64,000 bases of DNA from Ficedula albicollis. Its lineage: Eukaryota; Chordata; Aves; Passeriformes; Muscicapidae. Positions 14,901 through 26,507 of the stretch are shown here, piece after piece. Each line of letters starts with the position of its first letter. Position 1 is the first letter of the stretch. The stretch is taken from contig NC_021700.1 of NCBI RefSeq assembly GCF_000247815.1, forward strand, positions 21,778,746 through 21,842,745, given 5' to 3'. The notes beneath the pieces were generated by a model, which was not told the origin of the DNA, searched no databases, and saw nothing but the letters and a program-made list of their open reading frames with translations. Made by a program: the position numbers and the translations under genes.

Positions 14901-16499
14901 TTCCAAAGATAATTGTACAGGTGAACAGTTTTCAGAAATAAAGCAAGGTGTAGCTTAACTACTTGAAAGCAAAGAGGAAAAAGAATAGTTGGCTTATTTG
15001 CACTGACCTAATTTAGTGATTTCCATGAACACAGCTAGTTTATTTGTGATGTCAGTAACAAGTTCTTGCATACATATCCAGAAAGTAGACCTTTGAGGGG
15101 AAGAAACGCTGATGCTAGCAGACATTTTGCTTTGAAACTTTAGAGCTGTGAGTCTATGTATTTGTATGAGCAACCTGAAAAAAAAGGTGAAACATGGGAA
15201 TCTGATAAGGGTTATGAGTTTAGCTTTTTTGGGTGCTATCTGTTTTTGGGGGTTTATTGATTAATTTTTGGAGCTGTCTTTTGTACTGTGTAATTACTTT
15301 CAAGGATGTGGATTAGCATATCACTTTTGTATTAGTCATTTCATCTGCTAAAGAGCTGCCATGCATAGAAGTCTTTCTAGTGAAACCTTATTCTTTCTCC
15401 TTTAATTTCACAGTCTGAAACAAAACACTTTCTCCATTCCGCCTAGCAGTTTTGTGGTGTGTAGACCAGGGAGGAATATATTTATTTTCTATATTCACTG
15501 TTGTAGAAGAGGATGATGAATTTTGAATGCAAGTCAGTAAAGTTTTAGTTCCTGGTAACAATACAGGTATTGGAATCCCGGCTGCTGTTTTTTCCTCTGA
15601 CTATTAATGTCTAATGTTTTCCTAGGTACTAGGAAAACTAGGTAGTAATGTCTAAATGGAGCATCCAAATTTTTTATCATATCAGTAACTGTCTTGATTT
15701 GTAAGGACAAAGTGTTATTGAGAGTAAGGATGATGTATAGAAAAAAGTTTGCTCACTAAAAGCCCACTACCTGAATTACATTATGCTGACTCTAAATAGT
15801 GACATTATTAGGCTACTCCTTCAAGAACCTGCTGAAGTAACCTTTGCTTCACTTTTTGCTATACTCTGGTACAGCTGCTATTTTGGGTTTCAGTTACCAG
15901 CAGTAAGTAAAGAGAAGAGGGGGAAAGATCTGTCTGTTTTTTGTGACCTAACTGCTCTAATTCCCAAAATTCTGTTGCAAGGATTGTTGACCGAACATTT
16001 ATGCAATGGCCTCAAGACTTTAAGAAGAAAGGGAAAGCTGTTTGCCCAGTTTCATCTGCTCAAGTTGGTTCTGGTTGAGGAGACACTTTGGTTATTTGAG
16101 ATATTGGGCATCTGTCAAGCCAGCAGCTGAACTGAAGATTTTTTCCAGGAACTTCTCTTTTGCATTGCATAGAGAATACCTATAAAAGAAGAATCGGAAA
16201 GAAAGACACTCGTTATAAAATTTCTGAGTTCTCAGGTTTATTATGTTGCCAAATTTAGTCTCACTAAGAGAGAAAGTATATTGATGTCCATTGACTTAGC
16301 TTTTGCTTTTCTTCCTTGTATTTCTGTTCTCTGCTTGCCCAAACACGTTAGTTTTCTTTTACTAATAAATCTGTTCTTATTCGGTATCCTTAGATTAAAA
16401 CTTCACCAGTGTATATGTCATCTAGGATTTTGGATGGTGGCACTTGTTTCCTTATATTCTTTCCTTCCTTCCTTAAAGGGAAGTTGGTGGCTATGTTAT
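8966..16499. other. Intronic sequence, mostly featureless
   Basis: Apart from the CR1 tail at 9089-9178, I see no recognisable element. There are T runs, for example 13699-13712, and a TTATTATTATTATTG microsatellite near 10125. Short open frames have no similarity I can name. Confidence 0.5.
9089..9178 (+). mobile_element. CR1 LINE 3'-end remnant
   Basis: The order of words CTTAGGGACATAGTTTAGTGG, then GGGCTTGGTGAT, then TTTTCCAACTTCAGTTCTAAGG follows the canonical avian CR1 3' end (a gggacatggtttagtgg block, a ggacttgatgat block, a cttttccaacc block, then an attctatg tail). It is old and diverged. Confidence 0.72.
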
Positions 16500-17645
16500 T
16501 AACCTGCCATGAGAGGACAGCCACCACCTCACTCACCCTCAGCAATAATACCCTTCAACAACCCACTGAGGGTCAATGTCCTTTTCCGCACCAGTGCTGG
16601 GAAGCTGGTTAGATTTATTGCAAGAAGAAACCCTGCAATGGCTTTGGATCATACTGATCACTACACCACATCCAAGGGGTCCTGTCTGTGATGCCAATGA
16701 AATGTTACAACTCACTGCAGAAGGTAAAGTAACCCAGGTTCTTCTTAATTGATCCCTTGGGGTGGATTAGAGTGAAATGACACTAAATGATCAGTGTGTG
16801 CAAATATACATTTGTAGGGTTTATTATAGAGCAGTTTGCAGAGGAAAACATATATGTAGCCATTTTATTATTTATAGTAATATAGCAGCATGAAAACATT
16901 ACAGTGTGAAATAGCTACAGTATGAAAGCACATCACCCAAGGATATCCACAAGGGAAAAGAAGGGAAGAGATAAAGGACAGGAGTGTGAAGATCTCACCA
17001 CCCATAGGCCCTGCACCAAGGCTTGGTTACTGCAGAGTACTCTTGGTTATTTTGAGTCTGGTTGATTGAAGTGGTGATTGTAGACCAGATCAATCAGGTG
17101 GTGAGCGAAATCCTGAAGAAGTGTTGGGGAAAAATAATCCCCATGAAAATACCTGGAACTCAAAATATGTTTGGTTTATGTTCATTCACTTTCAGGTGGG
17201 AATGCTTAGGTACCTCCCTTAGGGCAGGAACTTCACATTGGATGATGTAGTGTTGTGGGTCATGGGGCACTTTGGGAGTCCTTGACACCTTCTAGGACAA
17301 CAGAGCTGCCCCTTTCACAAGTGTGGTTGAGTGCCATTATGGCCCATTAACAGAGATGAACACCCTCAGGCCACAGGAAAATGCCCTGGTATTTTCCTGG
17401 GGGAGGTAGGCAGAGCCCCAGTGGTTAACAACCCAGTGGTTAGTGCAAAAGGGAGGGCAGGTTAGGGCGACAAGAAGTACTCCTATCCCACTCATAGCCT
17501 ATCATTCACTCACTGTCTTATCAGCTCAGAGGTTTAGACATTACACACCCAAAAGCTCACCACCTCCATTTCAACCAACTACCCTGGCTTGTTCACAAAT
17601 GGGAAATATTTTGAGTTGTTATTTTGGGTCATGATCTGTTAACAG
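16500..17645. repeat. Possible unidentified interspersed repeat (LTR-like?)
   Basis: Between about 16.5 and 17.65 kb the T/G-rich intron texture gives way to more balanced, C- and A-richer sequence with words such as GGCCCTGCACCAAGGC and GCCCATTAACAGAG. A TTTATTATA at about 16821-16829 would be an AATAAA-type poly(A) signal on the minus strand, as expected for a minus-strand LTR. I could not find reliable ends or a target-site duplication and cannot name a family. Confidence 0.25.
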
Positions 17646-18587
17646 TTCAGTCTGACACTGTATGTGAAATGCCTGTTTCCTAATGAGTAGGAAGTGGACC
17701 GATTTCATATACACAAGTGACTAAACAGAACAGTGATTTTCCTGGAATAAAACTTTTTTTTTTTGCCTCTGGTTATGTATTCACGTTGTCTCTTGCTTGA
17801 CCACACACAGGAATTCTTGGGACGGGTGAAAATTTGAAGCTTTGGGGCAGGTTCCTAACCTACCGTTATCTAAGTGAGAACTTAGCCTAGTTGCAGTGTT
17901 ACGGATTTCGCTCAATAATCAAGCTACTTTATCTGAGACACTGTGGTTTGGATTGCCTATCCCTCGGTCAAATGCTGATTGACAAGAAAATTGAAGGTGT
18001 TTCCAGGACGGGCAGGATAGCTAGATTCAGTAAAGTGAAAGAATAAGGAACATCTTCAATCTATCTTCACAAGTGTGTTGTAAATGCTGCTTAGAAATCC
18101 AGGTTCAGGTTTTGGAGGGCTCGGGAATGCATGCAAAAATCCTGGAGCTTGGAAACATGATTAATCTCTGCATAACATCCTGTTCTCTCATTTTAAGGTA
18201 TGTCAGTGTGTATGTGGTGGAGAGCTGCACTAGTAGAGCTTCTCTTGGCAGAGGAGGATGAGCTATGGACAGTGTGTCGTTAAAATGTCATTAGCCTAAC
18301 CTCTGACAGTAACAGTGATGCCCAGGCTGTCGCCGCTAGTTAATAGCTTTGGAGGTCATTAAATCCCTACTGGATACTCAGTTTCTCTGTATGTGTGTGT
18401 GTTGGAGGAGTGTTTGATAAATCTGTGGGAATCTGGGCCTGCTTTTCCCTGGCTTCCGGGATAGCTTTCCAAATGAAGGCAGAAAATGTGTTATGTATAA
18501 TTTCTTGGTCATCATTATAACTTGATCTTGTTCATCACAGCCTCCTGCAGACTCAGGCAGAGATTTCTGTTCACCTTTCAGACTTCT
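17646..18587. other. Intronic sequence, no recognised element
   Basis: Unique-looking sequence. The part around 18270-18400 has the AT-core texture (GTTAATAGC, GGTCATTAAATCCC) often seen in conserved non-coding elements, but conservation cannot be judged here. Confidence 0.4.
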
Positions 18588-18806
18588 CCCTTATTAGAGG
18601 AGCCATGATCAGAAGCTTTTTTCAGACTTTGTAACATCTTAAATCAAGATGCAGGGATATTACATCTGTTCCCTTATTAGAGGAGCCATGATCAGAAGCT
18701 TCTTTCAGACTTTGTAACATCTTAAATCAAGACGCAGGGATATTACGTCTGCCTTTTTTCAGACTTTGTAACATCTTAAATCAAGATGCAGGGATATTAC
18801 ATCTGT
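18588..18806. repeat. 83-bp minisatellite, about 2.6 copies
   Basis: The unit starts CCCTTATTAGAGGAGCC and ends GGGATATTACATCTG. Copy 1 is 18588-18670, copy 2 is 18671-18753 with a few substitutions, and a partial third copy at 18753-18806 begins at the CTTTTTTCAGACTTTG point of the unit. No transposon is recognised in it. Confidence 0.9.
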
Positions 18807-21768
18807 GTAGGAGAATCTTGACCATTAGCTTTAGATCAGGTACTGACAGATTATTCAAGTACAGGCAGAAGATTGATACTGGGTCAGTGAAGGAAAAGCC
18901 GATTTTTAAGTGCTGCAAGGGCTTTAAACTGGATGACTGTAAACATACATGGACATGGCTGCTGAAAAGGCTTGTCCCATATGACACCATGTAGCAATTT
19001 ATTCTAGCAAGATTTCAAAGCCATAATTACTTTCTCTTTATGGCGGGGTAGAAGAAGGTGAAGAAACCACGGTTAGAATCCTATGACCTGTTGATACTAT
19101 GATCCTATGATTTGTTTTTTTTTAACAGCAAAAATGTCAGAAAATCACTTTTTAAATATTTGTCTAGAGTAATTGGAAGGCCAGAAAAAATTATGATTTG
19201 CTGTTCTTACTTTTCCTTCTCTGTTTTGATGATGCACTACATTAGATTGCTATTAAATACTCCAAGCCATTGTATTTGTTGCCATATTGCATCTGCCTGT
19301 AAGTAATTTGTTTGATCGTTAGGTCACTCGGGGGAAGGGGTGCTGTTTTTAATTTCTGAAGTAAATAATTTCAAAGCTGAAGTATTTAAAGGTATGCGCT
19401 AGTGGCAGGCTTCTTAAACATAACAGTGACAGTATTAAAATACTCATCTTTTAAAGCCCTATGAGTGAGACTTCAGTGAAACATCAGTAAGACTTCAGTC
19501 TTGCACTGTTTAGACCTTGCACCTGTTTAGACCTTGAATTTCCACAAGTGCAAGAAAATAAGCATTTTTTTTTTTTGCTTTTCTCCCCTTCCATTGTTAT
19601 GTGGTTTCATATTATGTTATTAGGAAGTTAAAATTTGATAAAAAGGTTTCTAGGTGTTCACCAGAGGATGAATCACTTGGAGAAGAAGATATGTGGGCTT
19701 TGGCCACCAAAATAGTTTAGTCCAGGGTCTACTGTATATGTGGAATAATCCTGCAGGCAGTTTAACCAAATGGAAGTAAACTGGATTGCTTGCATGATGG
19801 ATTACCCTAGATGAACAAAGGCAGGAGGTCTGGGAGTTTGTGTTAACAGCAAGTATTTAAACTCTGTTTTTAAGATGTGCAGATTTTGAGCTGTAGCACT
19901 TGAAAATTGGCTTCTCTTGATCTGACAAGTTGAAGTTCATGCTTTGTTGATCTCTCTGCAGCAGCACGTGACCCCAAAAATGTCACGACCACTTTGTTAA
20001 CACATTTATCTTGAGTTAGAAAAAAATATGGCTGTTTCAAGTGGTGCTACCACACAAATGTGCTCCCCTTCTTGCTTGTAAATGTCAAAAGGTAAATTTG
20101 ATATCCTGTTTCTCTTTGCATTCTGTGTGAACTCTTAATGATTTGTTAGCTATTATAGTGTTAGAATTAATGATTTAATGTGTTACACACGTGCCTGATA
20201 TTTAATGTTAGGTGTGTTTAATATAAAAGAAAGTTAGAGCTACGTATAGAAAGCAGTCTGTATTCAAAGTTAGGAGACTGCTTCACAATTGAAGTAGCAT
20301 GTAAATAGAAGTGATTTTTTTTTTCTTCTTTTGATGATGATTTGTTAATAATCATTGTGTGTTTGTCATTCTAATGATGGGAAGCTTAATGATGGGAGGG
20401 GAGAGAAGACAATTAGGAAAACAGCTACTAAAATAGAAGCTTACTGCGATTTCTGAGTGGTGAGCCTTAATTTCCAGGAGTGGGTAGAGTAAACATCAAA
20501 ACATGCAATTTGTGTAAAGTAGTGCAGCTTAGTTGTCTCAGAGACTTCTAATTTCTTTAACATATGCTGTTCCTCAGACATATTGCTTCACTGGCTGGCT
20601 GCTGCTCCAAAATAGTTAAATGGTATGTGTGTATTTGTATAACCTGTTTTTGAGTATGTTTATAGGTTAACCATTTGATCTTTGAGGAAACTGCAACTCT
20701 ACTTTAACAAGCATACAGCTGTTTTAATTTGAGATACTCTAATACCCCCAAAAATAATGCTTCTACATATACTGGACAACTCTCTAGTCTAGCAGAAACT
20801 AGAAGCAATAATTTTTATGTAAAATTATGTTTGCTTAACCACTGGCTAGGAGAAAATCTGGTCATAGAAATAGAGAAAATCATTGTGAAATCTTAGATAT
20901 TATGCTTCAAGGCAACACTATAAAAAACCTTAGAGAAAGACATCAAGCATGGCATGCCTAGGTAATGTGTGATATAGCTTTTCAGTTAATGTTATTAATA
21001 TGGTAAAGATGAATGCTGGTCAAATAATTTTCTCAGAACTCTCTTTGTGGACCATGTAAGAGTTTTGTTTGTGGCTTGGTTATTTTTTTTCTCCCTTCAG
21101 TTTTTGAAGACACACACCTAAAAGGTAGTAGTGGAAAGCAGAATTTTTGCAGATATCTGCAATGTCTTTGCTGCTGATCTGGCAGTGTAAATGAAAAATA
21201 ATCTCTCTGATACCTCTCTGCTTTAAATTTATGTAGTCCAACTTGATTCAATTCTCCACTGGCCTCCAAGTGAATTTATAGCAGCAGATGTTTAGCCTGG
21301 GTCTTCGTGATTGAGATGTATTGTTGCACATGCCTTGTGAGTTGTTATTGTAGTAAAAATGTATTGGCACTTGACTACAGCACTAATGAAAGTCTTTGTC
21401 AGGTAGCTTGCTTCAGTTCCACTTCTAAAAAAAATTGAGTTCCCACATTGTGAAATACTTCAGTATAAATCAAGATTTTTGCTATTAATTTTTAGAGGGC
21501 TTGCTGTGTGATTTATATTGAGTTCTGCATTTGAGACACAGCTTTTGAAATAGTGTCAGTGTTGCTTTTTAGGTACTTTTAGGATATTCTATTAACACAA
21601 ATGCACGAGTTGTTAAATTAGGAGTAGCTGAATCTTTTAGCATAATACTCATGTGGTTCACACTGCTGCTTACATCAGTTATAATTTGTTGTACATGTTC
21701 TGTACAGGCTGTCTCAAGCTGAAGGTGTTCCCTGAGTGTGTATCTCACCCCTGAGTTGGTTTTGTTCT
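18807..21768. other. Intronic sequence, no firm element
   Basis: Mostly plain T-rich intron. At 19076-19110 the words AATCCTATGACC and CTATGATCCTATGATTTG resemble the ATTCTATG tail repeat of CR1, but no CR1 body precedes it convincingly. Confidence 0.4.
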
Positions 21769-21936
21769 GCGGTGTTCCTTGGAGTGGCCCGTGCTCGGTG
21801 ATCCATGGTGCGGACACCGCGCTCTCAGCCCTTCGGCTGTGTAAGCATCCCTTGTTTCCCTTGTTCTGTTAAGGAGTCGGGAGAAGGTGACCGAGACCTG
21901 GGGGTGTTTGCAGCTTTTGTCTGCGTGTGCTTGCGG
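21769..21936 (+). promoter_or_regulatory. CpG-dense patch, candidate alternative promoter or first exon
   Basis: Eleven CpG dinucleotides fall in 168 bases, six of them within about 46 bases (21791-21836), while the surrounding intron has very few. Inside lies an ATG at 21805, preceded by an in-frame TGA at 21799-21801. It is followed by 12 codons (MVRTPRSQPFGC) and then by GTAAGC at 21841, which can act as a splice donor. The frame at that donor is phase 0, the same as the phase-0 start of the MAST4 exon at 58963. The base at -3 of the ATG is T, so the start context is weak (+4 is G). This is an inference from position and phase only. Confidence 0.2.
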
Positions 21937-22720
21937 TTAAGATGCTTGAATGGAATGTTCCCCTTCCCTCATGGAAAGGTGTTGCTCTTTGGAAGCAAGC
22001 CTGGTGCTTGTTGGTGCAGGTTATTTCCTGTCACAATGCTAAACTGTAAATGACTTTATAAATCACTTTGTGAATGTCTTTCTGTCTGTCACTGTCTTTT
22101 TCCATGGGAATGCATACTAGTCCACTACAAGTTACACCATCTTGTTTACAGAATTGCAGATCAGAAAAAAAACCCTATTTCTGTGCCTGAGGATAATGTT
22201 GTTGTATTTTGGGGAAAACAATTACTGCAGTGACAGGTCCAACATAAATTTAAATCTGCTGCATTGTGCTAGGAGGTTGCCATGAAGTTCTGACTCACTC
22301 TCTGAGGTGATATGGCACATTTATTGATTAAACAAACATTTGGGTCTTTTTGAGATGAAAGTGATTACTTTGTTTCTTTTGTCATCTTTAGAAATAGTAA
22401 GAACTCACTGCTTAAACCAGAAAACAGTCTTTGTAAAGTATAACACCAGTTACTGAATTTTCATAAAACTACACCTCTCTTTAAATTAACACTCCAGCTT
22501 TTCACGTTCAGAAATACTAGTGTATAGCCATTGGGATTAATGAAAGAATAAACACAAAAAGATTCATTTTTATGTCAGGGGTAATCAGAGAATCTACTGG
22601 CATTTTAATCTCTTTTGCCTCCAACATTTAACATTAATAAGTGTTGTCATGTGATTTAAAGATCTTTAAAGCGCACTCAACCTTAAAGATGTTGAACTGT
22701 GAAGTTTTTGGTTGACTGAG

Positions 22721-23448
22721 GTTGCTAGAAGACTTTATGTAAGGAGTGTGTACTGTAGCTTGCAGAGTTTTAGTTAGTAATGTTGACATTGAATCTTGAA
22801 CATCCTTAAAGAAAGGAAAGCTGCAGCAATTGCTTCACGGACTGGAACAGACTAAATGCAAAATGAATGAGCATTTTCCGATAACACAAAGGGTGAAGAA
22901 GTCTTTGGTGTGAAGAACCACTATAATTTGTGGCTGGGAGGGTGTGGCATCAAGTCAGAGCACAGGGCAGTGCTGACTTTGCAGCCGCATTGAGGGCTGT
23001 GAATGCCCACATTGTAACCCTGCTCCTTTGGCTTCATCATGTTACTTCCAGGCAGTAAACACTGGGAAGCTAACACCACATTTACAGAGACTCAAAGCTG
23101 AGGTTTATAAACTGGTAATTCTGTAGTTTGCGTCAGCCAGTACATGTACGTGCATGGGAAGCATGCACTCCTCTTGTGCCTTTGGACACATGCGAAAGCT
23201 TAGGAATCCTTCTGCTACTCCTCTTTTCAATTTTGGAGTGTGGTTGCTCAGTAAGAAATAATTGGGATTGCTCAAAAGGTTTCATCTATATAACCTATAT
23301 AACCTATACAATGAATATAACCTATATAACAGGGCTCATGTCATGTTTTGCAGGTAATTTGATTATTTCAAGAAAATCCCACAACCCTGAGTAACATTTA
23401 CAAATATATTCCTTCTAGCAAGTTCAGTTGATCTGTGAGCCTGTCAGA
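22721..23448. repeat. Tandem duplication B, copy 1 (728-bp unit)
   Basis: The unit starts GTTGCTAGAAGACTTTATG and ends GAGCCTGTCAGA. It contains a small internal CCTATATAA repeat at about 23284-23332. An 88-codon open frame (23128-23394) lies inside but has no family resemblance and is duplicated simply because the DNA is. Confidence 0.94.
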
Positions 23449-24176
23449 GTTGCTAGAAGACTTTATGTAAGGAGTGTGTACTGTAGCTTGCAGAGTTTTA
23501 GTTAGTAATGTTGACATTGAATCTTGAACATCCTTAAAGAAAGGAAAGCTGCAGCAATTGCTTCACGGACTGGAACAGACTAAATGCAAAATGAATGAGC
23601 ATTTTCCGATAACACAAAGGGTGAAGAAGTCTTTGGTGTGAAGAACCACTATAATTTGTGGCTGGGAGGGTGTGGCATCAAGTCAGAGCACAGGGCAGTG
23701 CTGACTTTGCAGCCGCATTGAGGGCTGTGAATGCCCACATTGTAACCCTGCTCCTTTGGCTTCATCATGTTACTTCCAGGCAGTAAACACTGGGAAGCTA
23801 ACACCACATTTACAGAGACTCAAAGCTGAGGTTTATAAACTGGTAATTCTGTAGTTTGCGTCAGCCAGTACATGTACGTGCATGGGAAGCATGCACTCCT
23901 CTTGTGCCTTTGGACACATGCGAAAGCTTAGGAATCCTTCTGCTACTCCTCTTTTCAATTTTGGAGTGTGGTTGCTCAGTAAGAAATAATTGGGATTGCT
24001 CAAAAGGTTTCATCTATATAACCTATATAACCTATACAATGAATATAACCTATATAACAGGGCTCATGTCATGTTTTGCAGGTAATTTGATTATTTCAAG
24101 AAAATCCCACAACCCTGAGTAACATTTACAAATATATTCCTTCTAGCAAGCTCAGTTGATCTGTGAGCCTGTCAGA
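23449..24176. repeat. Tandem duplication B, copy 2 (728-bp unit)
   Basis: Head-to-tail copy of 22721-23448. I see one substitution (AGCAAGTTCAG versus AGCAAGCTCAG) and no indel. The junction ...GTCAGA|GTTGCT shows no microhomology, terminal repeat or target-site duplication. The 88-codon frame of copy 1 recurs unchanged at 23856-24122. Confidence 0.94.
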
Positions 24177-26160
24177 TACCTCTTGCACAAATGAAGTGTG
24201 CACACAGCTTAGATGCTTATATATAAAACTAACAAGCAGAATTGCTTCACCTTAGGGGTAGTAATTTTTTCAGATAACAATTATGATGCAAGGCTAGGCA
24301 TATTATTATGGCAGTGCTTTAATCATGTACTGCAGCTCTTACCTGGGCACCTGTAATTTCTACTAACATTGGAAACAAAGAGTGAGCTATGAAAGGCCAA
24401 ATAAACTAGTTTTTAAATTTTTAGTGAAAAACCTGAATGAAATGTAGGGTCTTGTTGATATAAACTACTACTAATAAAAAAAATTCTAGCTAGGTTAACT
24501 TTTAGGCATCTTTAATTCTGTCTTATATGATTCAGTTCAGTTATCTTCCTTTTTAATCAAATGTTCTGCTTTCAAGCTGAGGGGATGAGATCAAGGGATT
24601 GTACCAGAATAAAACTGTAATCTAGTGGTAGAACCTGACTGGAATTGTGAATGAAACTGTACTTCTGAACCCACTTCATAAAGTATTTAATTTATGGTCT
24701 TTAACTCCTAATAATTTAGATTCATCAACAACTTGTTCACAGTAGAACAAGTCGTTGATTTATTATAACTATTGAGATTTTTTTTTAACATATTTCCAAG
24801 AATGAAGCTAAGACTCAGCTGGGAGTAATTGGCAATTACTACTACTGTCATTATGGCATTTCTGATGGTGTCACTTCCCTGACGTAGACATATTAATATT
24901 ATGTCAGGAAACTGTTCAGTTCAGTATTGTCAGTCTCCTCCTTCTGCGGAAAATCCATGTAGAAACAAATCTTATAGAACTGATCAGAAAACTGATCTCT
25001 TGATGTTCATTTGCTCATGCACCCTTTGCCACAGACAACCTCTATACTCTTAACTAGCTGCCCTTGCCCATTGTCAGGATTTGGACCGACTAAATTTTGT
25101 AAACTAGCAGTTTTTTAATGAAGTAGCTTGTTCACAAAATCTAAATCTTCCTTGCAGGAATGTTGTGTATATAAATTTTCTCAAGGAAGTAGTAAAAGCT
25201 GCCTTAGTAAACTTTATGCTGGTATTGAGAGTGTTTTCAGGTATATTGGTGTCTATCAATAGGATATAATTGTGAGAACAAAACCTACCGTGATTTAGTG
25301 TTATTCTTCACCATGGTGTACCAAAATTAAGTTGCCTTATAAAACGAGTATTAATTTCAATTCTTTCTTGGTAGATGGTATTTGCCTAATGTGAATAAAG
25401 AGACGAAGAATGGGAGAAAGAAAAGATACTTTGGTAGAATGTGATGCTGTCCTGTCATGCTAAATGTGACAGGGATTTGCATTATCAATGCAAATTATTT
25501 TCTAGCAGTAAAGGGAAAATAAGCCCTGAAAAGATCTGGTTTTCTTTTTAAATTTCTTTTTAAGTGAATTCTGTCTTACTGCTAATAAAACGAAACAGAT
25601 TTTGATTCCATCTCTTGGAAAGACTTGTTAAAGAATTAAGTTTGTAGTAAATTCTTTAATCTATTTATTGCTTAATGATTGTGTAAAGAGATAATTAGGA
25701 TTAAGCATTTCCCTGGAGAAAGTCCTTCTTTGATTCTGAAGTTTCTAATGTGGATTTTACTGAAGCTGTCATTCAGATTAGCTCTTAGAAATTCAACTAC
25801 ACCCAGAAATTCTGATCAAGTTGTTTTGTCATCTTATTTGTAGAGATAAAATGGTGGTTATTGCAGTAATAAAGGTATTTTCTTAATACTGTGAACATGT
25901 CAAAAGGCAAACAGCAAAGCCTGGCTCATGTTTAGTGACACTGGAAGGGAAGGCTATTTTAAATGTCACTCATGAAATGGTGGTGGACATGTAGATAGAA
26001 AGGACCATGTTTTCAAAGGATATGGATGCATGAAGGAGCCAGTTAAGTGTTAGTACTTGTTAGGAGATAGAGCTGGGCTGAGCTTTTGTGCCTGTAGCTT
26101 AAAAGAAATAAAATTCAAGAGTCAGTGACTTAGGTTTGACTTAAATACTGTGGGGGACAT
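24177..26160. other. Intronic sequence with one strong hairpin
   Basis: Plain AT-rich intron. The one structure noted is the inverted repeat at 24724-24759. Confidence 0.55.
24724..24759. repeat. 15-bp inverted repeat with 6-nt loop
   Basis: ATCAACAACTTGTTC at 24724-24738 pairs with GAACAAGTCGTTGAT at 24745-24759, with 14 of 15 positions complementary and ACAGTA as the loop. As RNA the odd position is a C facing A on one strand and a G facing U on the other. It is too short to call a microRNA precursor. Confidence 0.7.
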
Positions 26161-26224
26161 GAAATCATAGAATCCTGGAATGATTTATGTTAGAAGGGAT
26201 CAAGAAGATCATGTGGTTCAACTA
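26161..26224 (-). mobile_element. CR1 LINE 3' tail, minus strand
   Basis: GAAATCATAGAATCCTGGAATG followed by GTTAGAAGGGATCAAGAAGATCATGTGGTTCAAC is the reverse complement of the CR1 3' end (in the order tail repeat, accattc, ggttggaaggga, gatcat, ccaac). Only the last 60 or so bases of the element are recognisable. Confidence 0.75.
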
Positions 26225-26507
26225 TATGTTGAAGTTGCCTTGAGTGTATCTTGTCAGCAGAATCTCTTTCTCTTTTAATTTGTGTACACCCTTAAAGAGT
26301 TAATATTTCCAGTATTAAATTCTGGAAACTGAAAGTGATCTGATGATGATTTCTGTCAGTTGGTAGTGTGTTCTGTGTGGAGGTTTTTGGGTTTGAGTTA
26401 CACTATGTGAAATGGTTTTTAATTAGCAGTCTTGTTTGAGCTGAGCATGGGATGTTGAACTTGATGAGTTACCTCCTCATTCAGGTCTGTGAGCTGTCCT
26501 GTCTGTG

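Noticed and set aside
23284..23332. CCTATATAA repeats as a CRISPR-like or minisatellite array
   Set aside because: Only a few short, imperfect A/T words without spacer structure. The host is a vertebrate.
23128..24122. Two identical 88-codon frames as a duplicated gene
   Set aside because: They sit inside the 728-bp tandem duplication and are alike because the DNA is alike. There is no family resemblance, and splice or start context is absent.
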